From Actinomycetota bacterium (GTDB taxonomy: Bacteria > Actinomycetota > Geothermincolia > Fen-727 > Anoxymicrobiaceae): a stretch of DNA of 10,486 nt. The stretch covers positions 1 to 10,486 of the forward strand of contig PMDX01000090.1 in the NCBI GenBank assembly GCA_003154635.1, written 5' to 3'. Below are positions 6,058 to 10,486 of this stretch, piece after piece; within the stretch, counting starts at the first letter, position 1, and each line of letters begins with the position of its first letter. The notes beneath the pieces were generated by a model, which was not told the DNA's origin, ran no database searches, and was given only the letters and a program-made list of their open reading frames with translations. Both the position numbers and the translations under genes were made by a program.

Positions 6058-6120
6058 CTCAGGTCTGGGGGGTTGAGAAAACAGATCTGACCCCTGGTTT
6101 TGAAGGGGCGCAGGTCTAGT
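6058..6120. repeat. Intergenic cluster of CAGRTCT motifs with inverted G/C arms
   Basis: Three same-direction copies of CAGGTCT/CAGATCT start at 6060, 6082 and 6111. Between the first two, GGGGTT and GACCCC can pair as a short stem around the AGATCT palindrome (6083-6088), and TTTT follows near 6099. The reverse complement contains GGGGTCAGATCTG, which I recall as a common intergenic motif near REP-associated (Y1) transposases in other genomes. No such transposase is seen here. It could be a remnant non-autonomous element or a regulatory site. Confidence 0.35.
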
Positions 6121-6182
6121 TAGTGGGTTGGGTCTGTTGGTTCTGGTAGGCTGTTGGGAGGGTCTAGATGTGAGGTGAGGGA

Positions 6183-7157
6183 ATGGACCGGAGTGAGATA
6201 GAGGGGTTCCTCAAGGAGAATGGAGCGGATTTCATCGGCTTCGCGGACGCGGATCCTTTTGAGGAATGGCATGAAGAATGCGCGGCTAGATTTGAAAACG
6301 GAATGCTGCCGGCTCGTTATTCCAGGGTGCTCGAACATGACCCATGCCGGTACATCCCGGGAGCGAACTCGTTGATAGTCCTGGGCTTGCGCTACCCGGC
6401 CCTCTCCGAGGTTGACGACCCCGGCCGCTGTTCGGTCGCCGGGATCGCATGGGCGCGAAAAAAGGAAAGGGACCTGGCCGCTCGCCTCGTGCAGTTCTTG
6501 GAAGGTTCAGGCGCGCAGGCGCGTGACGCTACCGGGCTTCCCGCAAAGGCAGCGTCGGTGCGCTCGGGCCTCGCCACCCAGAGAAAGAACTCCCTCGCCT
6601 ACTTCGAGCAAGGTGGTTCGGCTGTCAGGATAGGGGTCGTGGTAACCGATCTCGCCCTGGAGCTCACCCTCCCTCTCGAGTCGGATCCTTGCGTCAGTTG
6701 TACGCTCTGCCTTGAATGCTGCCCGACCGGAGCTCTGGTCGACGAATACGTCGTGGATGTGCCCAGGTGCCTTTGCTACGTGCTCGAACACGACAGCGTC
6801 CTGCCCGAGGACATGCGCCCGGCAGTCGGAAACCGTCTGATCGGTTGCGAGACTTGCCAGATCGTCTGCCCGGACAACCGCGAGGTGCCTCGTTCTTCCC
6901 TCGACGACGTTCCGTGGTTGGACCTCCTGAGGCTTGCCGGGGAGGTTTCCGTCCGTCCGGAGAAGCTCCTGTCGTACCTGCGCGACGACCTGACCCTTCC
7001 CGTTTACTCCGAGTACACGCCGCTCAGGGCCGTGGCCCTTGCCCTGGGCAACTGGAAAGACCCCAGAGGGGTCTCTTACCTCGAAGCCCTGGCGGGTTCC
7101 GAACGTCCGGAAGTCGTCGATGCCGCGCGCTGGTCGCTCGAGAGATTGCGCGAGTAG
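6183..7157 (+). CDS. QueG-like iron-sulfur protein (epoxyqueuosine reductase family)
   Basis: A 324 aa member of the QueG family; QueG is the cobalamin- and [4Fe-4S]-dependent enzyme that reduces epoxyqueuosine to queuosine in tRNA. The N-terminal DUF1730-like part includes YIPGANSLIVLGLRYPA (57-73). D115 aligns with the catalytic Asp of QueG by spacing to the following GLA. Cluster 1 is C170-x2-C173-x2-C176-x3-C180-P; cluster 2 uses C222-x2-C225-x3-C229-P plus probably C196. A HEAT-like end (280-322) follows. The protein is shorter than typical QueG (350-390), and the usual GLGxxGKN segment is GLATQRKN. It may therefore be a divergent paralogue. The start is ATG 6183 with GAGGTG 5 nt upstream. 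It converges with the SpoIID gene, leaving 24 bp. Confidence 0.82.
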   Translation: MDRSEIEGFLKENGADFIGFADADPFEEWHEECAARFENGMLPARYSRVLEHDPCRYIPGANSLIVLGLRYPALSEVDDPGRCSVAGIAWARKKERDLAARLVQFLEGSGAQARDATGLPAKAASVRSGLATQRKNSLAYFEQGGSAVRIGVVVTDLALELTLPLESDPCVSCTLCLECCPTGALVDEYVVDVPRCLCYVLEHDSVLPEDMRPAVGNRLIGCETCQIVCPDNREVPRSSLDDVPWLDLLRLAGEVSVRPEKLLSYLRDDLTLPVYSEYTPLRAVALALGNWKDPRGVSYLEALAGSERPEVVDAARWSLERLRE

Positions 7158-7181
7158 TGTGAGCGCCGCGGGGATGCGGTT

Positions 7182-9170
7182 TCAGTAACCCATGGCGTCG
7201 TGCCCACCCGTCCACGAGCCACCGTAGTCGAAATACATCGGGCGCTCGGCGATGATGCCGACATTGTTGGTCGACTCTACCTTTATCCCTATATCGTGGG
7301 ACGCGTCATCCGCCACACCGAGGAAGTCGTTGGCGCTGATCGTCGTTCGCGAAAGCGCGGCCACGAACACCTGTTGCTCCGCCGTGGAGCCGTCCCCTTT
7401 CAGGTAGGTCACCTTGACCTGAGCTCCCTTTTCGGACGGGTTGGAGAGGCAGATGTACGTAGCGAAGTTCGGGCGTGTCGTTCCCTCGGCGAAATACCAC
7501 GACGGCTTCGGGTACGAAGTTCCCATGGCGTCGCTGCCCCCCGTCCACTCCCCGCCGTACTTGAAGTACATCGGGCGCTCCGCGATGATGCCAACCTCGT
7601 TTGTCGAAGTGATGCGGCATGAGAAGTCTCTGCCGGTGCCGACGTCGTTCTGTGCAACCACGGTTGTCCTGGACATCGGGGCGACGGAGTAACCCTTCTC
7701 AATCTTTCCGCCGCCGGACAGGAGGTAAACCACCTTCACCGTGGCGGCTGTATCGCTGGGGTTGGCAAGGCACAGATAGGTATGGAAGTTCGATCTCGTC
7801 GTGCCCTCCGCGAAGTACCACGAAGGCCTGGCAGAAAGCGAACCAAGCGAGTCGTGGCCGCCGGTCCAGTTCCCCTGATAGTTGAAGTACATCGGGCGCT
7901 CGACGACCAGGCCCACCCTGTTCGGGCTGTCCACCGTGCAGGCGAAGTCCTTTCCGGTGCCGATCTCGCGCGCAACCTCTATGGTCTTTCTGGCCCTGCG
8001 CCCGACGGTATAGGACCTGTCCTGGCTTCCAGCACCTTCGACCATGTACTTGACGGTCACCTGGGCTTCGGAGTCGGAGGGGTTACCAATGCAGAGGTAG
8101 GTTTCGAAGTTGCTTCGGGTCGTCCCCTCCGCAAAGTACCACGTCGGACGCAGGAATGCGCTGCCAACCGTGTCGCTGCCCCCGGTCCACTTGCCTTTGT
8201 AGTCGAAATAGATCGGGCGTTCGGCTACGACAGGCACGCCGTTGGTTGAAAGAACCTCGCACGAGAAATCCTTTCCGCTACCGACGTCCGCGTTCGCGAG
8301 CACGGTTCGCCTCGAATGTGCAGGCACAGTGTAATCTCTATCGACGCTACCATCACCATCCGTCATGTAGCTTACCCTCACCTTTGCGTCCGTCTGGCCA
8401 GGGTTGCCCAGGCAGAGGTAAGTCGCAAACCCCGCGCGGCTCGTGCCCTCAGCGAAGTACCAGTTCGACGCGGTCTGCTCCGTGCTGCGGACCTCGACAC
8501 CCGTGTAATAGTGCTTGAGGATGTCTCGGTAGTCCCAACCGTTCTGCGCCAGCACCCTGGCACCTTCCTGGCACATCCCAACGCCATGCCCCCACAACGT
8601 AGTGTTACCGCAGGGACACCCGACGCTCCGGCAGTAAGGCAGGTCCCCCCAGCCTACGTCTTCCGAGTTCCGGGTGTGCCCGTCGCAGTGCCCGAAGAAG
8701 AACGCCTCGATCACCTGGCCATCGTACAGGGCTGCGACTTTGTGGGTCGAGTCAACCGCGAGATCCGTGCGCGGGTCGTGCTGATCGCGCCATACCTGGC
8801 TGTTGGTGGTCGTGTCCACGTCGGCGTTCGGGTATTTATGCGCGGTCGCCGCGTAACATCGCGAAGCGATTGCCTGGGCGCAGAGAGCGTCATAAGGCCA
8901 ATCGGCGCTCACCTCCGCGGGCACGACGCCCTTGAGGTAGTCGTCCATGTACATCACGCGCACGGACTTGTCGGGCATCAAAACGCGTACGGTCTCCGGG
9001 ACTTCGGTGATGCCCGTGGCTTTCCGCGCCCCACCTGCCGGAGGCCCCTGTTGTCTCGAGCTGGAGGCGGAAACGGCGCCACACAGCAGGCCGAAGCATG
9101 CGACCATCGCCGCCAGCGCAGTGATTGCCCACTTCTTCCCGCTTGCTGTTGCCCGCCACCGGAAACGCAC
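7182..9170 (-). CDS. Secreted SpoIID/LytB-domain protein with four WYFAEG repeats
   Basis: Counting from GTG 9168-9170, the product is 662 aa. GGAGG lies 4 nt upstream, and this start gives a clean signal peptide (about 1-36). The longer TTG start at 9224 is unlikely because it lies inside a terminator hairpin. The SpoIID/LytB domain (about 60-227) has VVPAEVSADWPYDALCAQAIASR with the candidate catalytic Glu at 86, GHCDGHTRNSEDVGW, and GHGVGMCQEGA (194-204). SpoIID proteins are lytic transglycosylases in sporulators, but the domain also occurs in non-sporulating bacteria as amidase enhancers. Seven Cys in the domain suggest a metal site or disulfides. Four tandem repeats follow (236-342, 343-449, 450-556, 557-662), each starting WYFAEGT and ending WTGG(S/H)D. 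They probably form beta-sandwich modules. The likely role is cell-wall remodelling or surface display. Confidence 0.9.
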   Translation of the reverse strand: MRFRWRATASGKKWAITALAAMVACFGLLCGAVSASSSRQQGPPAGGARKATGITEVPETVRVLMPDKSVRVMYMDDYLKGVVPAEVSADWPYDALCAQAIASRCYAATAHKYPNADVDTTTNSQVWRDQHDPRTDLAVDSTHKVAALYDGQVIEAFFFGHCDGHTRNSEDVGWGDLPYCRSVGCPCGNTTLWGHGVGMCQEGARVLAQNGWDYRDILKHYYTGVEVRSTEQTASNWYFAEGTSRAGFATYLCLGNPGQTDAKVRVSYMTDGDGSVDRDYTVPAHSRRTVLANADVGSGKDFSCEVLSTNGVPVVAERPIYFDYKGKWTGGSDTVGSAFLRPTWYFAEGTTRSNFETYLCIGNPSDSEAQVTVKYMVEGAGSQDRSYTVGRRARKTIEVAREIGTGKDFACTVDSPNRVGLVVERPMYFNYQGNWTGGHDSLGSLSARPSWYFAEGTTRSNFHTYLCLANPSDTAATVKVVYLLSGGGKIEKGYSVAPMSRTTVVAQNDVGTGRDFSCRITSTNEVGIIAERPMYFKYGGEWTGGSDAMGTSYPKPSWYFAEGTTRPNFATYICLSNPSEKGAQVKVTYLKGDGSTAEQQVFVAALSRTTISANDFLGVADDASHDIGIKVESTNNVGIIAERPMYFDYGGSWTGGHDAMGY
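7185..8465 (-). repeat. Four tandem ~321 bp coding repeats (WYFAEG modules)
   Basis: The units are 8145-8465, 7824-8144, 7503-7823 and 7185-7502, encoding 107, 107, 107 and 106 residues with no linkers. Shared landmarks in each: WYFAEGT(T/S)R, TY(L/I)CL/I-x-NP, a G-G or G-D turn near residue 40, R-x-T/K-I/V, STN or SPN-x-VG/VP, ERP(M/I)YF-x-Y, and WTGG. The repeats are diverged at DNA level, so the array is probably old and stable. Confidence 0.92.
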
Positions 9171-9222
9171 TTTTCCTCCAGTAATCTGATTCTTTCGACT
9201 CGTATGAATTCTTTCAGTAAAC

Positions 9223-9251
9223 AAAGGAGCCCTCGTATGAGGGCTCCTTTT
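9223..9251. terminator. Bidirectional-looking intrinsic terminator
   Basis: A perfect 12 bp stem (AAAGGAGCCCTC at 9223-9234, complement at 9239-9250) closes a GTAT loop. T-runs follow on both strands: TTTT on plus and TTTGTTT on minus. On the minus strand it should stop transcripts of the 9410-9799 gene before the SpoIID gene. No plus-strand gene precedes it in this window. It overlaps the spurious TTG start at 9224. Confidence 0.88.
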
Positions 9252-9409
9252 AATGCGTTATACGATGTGCGGTACTTTTACCGGGACTTTTTGACAGGGC
9301 TGGCCTGCCCTTCCCCTGCCCCATGTACCGCGAGCCTCACCCGGCGTTGATCCACCTTCGCCTGGAACCGGCTCTTATCTGGTTTTCGAGCTTCTGGAGC
9401 CCGAAGCGA

Positions 9410-9799
9410 TCAATCCTCGGAATCGCCGCCGAACATAGGAGGACGATACGTCGCCATCCTCAGCTTGGATACCGCCGCGCCCGCACTGCGGGTGAAGACG
9501 TTCGGGTTGATGCACTCTACATAGCGCGGCAGAAGCCGCTCGTTATTGTTGATGACGTCCGCAACCTTCTGGGGGTCGAGATACTTCATCATCTCGCCTG
9601 CGAACGAAAGGCCTTCACCCATTGAATCCGCGATGGCTTTTGCGTCGAGGTAGGTCAGGATCTTGCCCATCATACCGGCGTTCTCGTTGATAGCTTCGGC
9701 TAGAGCACGAGGGTCCATACCCTCCATAACCCCGGAAATCAACTCCTTGTTGCTTCCCATCTTTCCACCGAGTTTACCCAGGGTCCTCATAAGTGACAA
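9410..9799 (-). CDS. Hypothetical small protein built of 23-residue helical repeats
   Basis: I cannot name this 129 aa protein. Residues 28-50, 51-73, 74-96 and 97-119 line up as four 23-residue units, each beginning (M/L/I)(D/N)(P/A) and then a short amphipathic helix (for example LDPQKVADVINNN) and a second helix ending in Y or C. A partial unit may precede them. The pattern suggests an alpha-helical hairpin solenoid, perhaps for protein contact. There is no signal peptide or membrane segment. The start is TTG 9797-9799, supported by GGAAGGGGG about 8 nt upstream; ATG at 9788-9790 (residue 4) is the alternative and has a poorly spaced ribosome site. A good promoter lies at 9865-9893 and a terminator at 9223-9251, so the gene seems to be transcribed alone. 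The leader is about 58 nt. Confidence 0.8.
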   Translation of the reverse strand: MSLMRTLGKLGGKMGSNKELISGVMEGMDPRALAEAINENAGMMGKILTYLDAKAIADSMGEGLSFAGEMMKYLDPQKVADVINNNERLLPRYVECINPNVFTRSAGAAVSKLRMATYRPPMFGGDSED

Positions 9800-9864
9800 T
9801 TCAACAACCCCCTTCCGGTCGAAACCGCTCCCGCGCAGCTTTCAGACAGCTGCTGCGCCGATTG

Positions 9865-9893
9865 ACTATAACCTATCAGAACTGGTGGGTCAA
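9865..9893 (-). promoter_or_regulatory. Sigma-70-type promoter of the 9410-9799 gene
   Basis: TTGACC (9888-9893) and TATAGT (9865-9870) on the minus strand are separated by exactly 17 bp; each hexamer matches consensus at 5 of 6 positions. It is the best promoter match I found in the window. The rest of 9800-10089 shows no gene or other clear structure. Confidence 0.65.
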
Positions 9894-10089
9894 ACCTCAA
9901 TTCTGTTTTATCTTCTTGGTCAAAATCGTTGTTTCCGGCAACGGTTTCCAAACGGCCGCTAACGCGCTCAAAGAGCTCCCGGAAGGAGGTTTCCCCACCA
10001 GGGTAAAGACATCCGGGCGCCATTCAAGTGGCGAAACGGCCTCTCCTCGGGGATTATTGGGTGTTCCAGGGTGAGCTCAGAGGCGCTGA

Positions 10090-10311
10090 ACTCTTAGGCG
10101 TCTGCTGACCCCACGGCTCAGGACCGCCGTCCACGGCAGTCAGGAGGGCTCCGCCTGTAACGGCCACTTTTCCTCCACCTGCTATCACCCGCTCTTCCGC
10201 TTCAACAACTGCGGTGACTGCGAGGGGGCGGTCCTGAGACCCGACAACGTCCACTCGGCTGACGGATGGCGGGAGTCTCTCTCCCCGACAGTGGACAGGT
10301 ACAAAGAAATG
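10090..10311 (+). pseudogene. Fragment of an IS1380-family transposase
   Basis: The plus-strand frame from 10090 encodes HGSQEGSACNGHFSSTC, then CYHPLFRFNNCGDCEG, LRPDNVHSADGW and VDRYKEM. These match, in order, the middle of IS1380-family DDE transposases of the QEGSAYNGHF...CYHPLF...LRPGNVHSADGW type. The segment before HGSQEG should carry LDxDSS with a catalytic Asp, but reads LLTPRLRTA, so that motif is lost. After the RYKEM codons (end 10311) the expected RxYFRxDAAF motif is missing, although the frame stays open to the window end. About 60 recognisable residues of roughly 450 remain, and there is no start codon with a ribosome site. It is a dead relic; no terminal inverted repeats are visible. 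Confidence 0.8.
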
Positions 10312-10465
10312 GATCAAACGCGGAATAACTGTCCCCGGATGACGGAAAAACACGAGGCCTGGAGGGAAGATGCAAGAGTTGGAGGTATAGAGTTGGAGGC
10401 CTTGAAGGCGGCGGTACCGGGTTTCGTGCGCCGAAAGGACATTCTGGTAGTAGAATATCAGCGTT
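10312..10465. other. Sequence right of the transposase relic, no recognised gene
   Basis: The plus frame of the relic stays open through here but no longer resembles a transposase. A direct repeat AGAGTTGGAGG occurs at 10375-10385 and 10389-10399, and GTTGGAGGC recurs at 10463-10471. I see no other structure. It may be flanking DNA joined by the deletion that removed the rest of the element. Confidence 0.3.
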
Positions 10466-10486
10466 GGAGGCGGCATATGAGGAATA
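10466..10486 (+). promoter_or_regulatory. Possible ribosome site and start codon of a gene leaving the window
   Basis: GGAGG (10466-10470) is followed, 6 nt later, by ATG at 10477-10479, then AGG AAT. TAGAAT at 10451-10456 could be a -10 element, but no good -35 lies 16-18 bp before it. Only three codons are visible, so the product cannot be judged. Confidence 0.22.

Noticed and set aside
8316..9350. 344-codon plus-strand open frame over the SpoIID gene
   Set aside because: It is antisense to a gene with clear SpoIID and WYFAEG motifs; the translation is low-complexity and resembles no family, and the frame crosses a terminator.
9410..9412. TGA as a selenocysteine codon in the repeat protein
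   Set aside because: No SECIS-like hairpin directly downstream, no redox context, and the protein already ends with a natural acidic tail.
10054..10476. 140-codon minus-strand frame at the right edge
   Set aside because: The opposite strand carries recognisable IS1380 transposase motifs over the same bases, so this frame is a shadow.
1..10486. CRISPR array, toxin-antitoxin pair, restriction or other defence system, riboswitch
   Set aside because: I looked for spaced direct repeats, small overlapping gene pairs, defence-family motifs and conserved leader structures and found none that could be supported.

Overview
The window looks like chromosomal DNA from a GC-rich bacterium, most likely a deep-branching anaerobic member of the Actinobacteria. 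The support is GC-rich codon use, a secreted SpoIID/LytB protein carrying tandem 107-residue WYFAEG repeats, and a small 23-residue-repeat protein; I associate the last two with such lineages from memory. This placement is an inference. I see no complete mobile element, CRISPR array or recognisable defence system. Most of the window is ordinary housekeeping, stress and cell-surface genes.

Layout. (1) 1-821 (+) is the C-terminal two thirds of larC (nickel-pincer cofactor nickel insertase), cut by the window edge. It converges with a membrane-anchored protein with a CARDB-like end (828-1946, -), with 6 bp between their stop codons. (2) 2014-2205 (-) holds tRNA-Leu(CAG) and an intrinsic terminator. 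(3) 2337-3068 (-) holds a YbaK/ProX-type aminoacyl-tRNA deacylase-like protein and a two-repeat KGG stress protein. (4) Divergent from these, 3331-4135 (+) encodes two tandem phasin-like proteins. The second has a Lys/Ala-rich histone-like tail, so the pair resembles PhaI/PhaF of Pseudomonas. A strong terminator ends this unit. (5) 4181-5911 (-) encodes a large membrane protein with a proline-rich N-terminal half and four membrane segments; its stop codon lies inside the phasin terminator stem. (6) 5912-6182 is an intergenic region with repeated CAGRTCT motifs and a C-depleted, G/T-rich tract. It precedes a QueG-like double [4Fe-4S] protein (6183-7157, +). (7) 7182-9170 (-) encodes the secreted SpoIID/LytB protein with four tandem repeats. 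A near-perfect bidirectional terminator (9223-9251) separates it from the upstream 23-residue-repeat protein (9410-9799, -), which has a good sigma-70-type promoter. (8) 10090-10311 (+) is a decayed fragment of an IS1380-type transposase. A possible new gene start lies at the right edge.

How the parts relate. Gene pairs mostly converge or diverge, so there are few long operons. The best candidate for a linked function is the 2.88-4.19 kb block, where a KGG stress protein is divergent from a two-gene phasin-like unit whose second product could join a granule or membrane surface to the nucleoid. No PHA synthase is visible here, so a link to polyhydroxyalkanoate granules is inference from family resemblance only.
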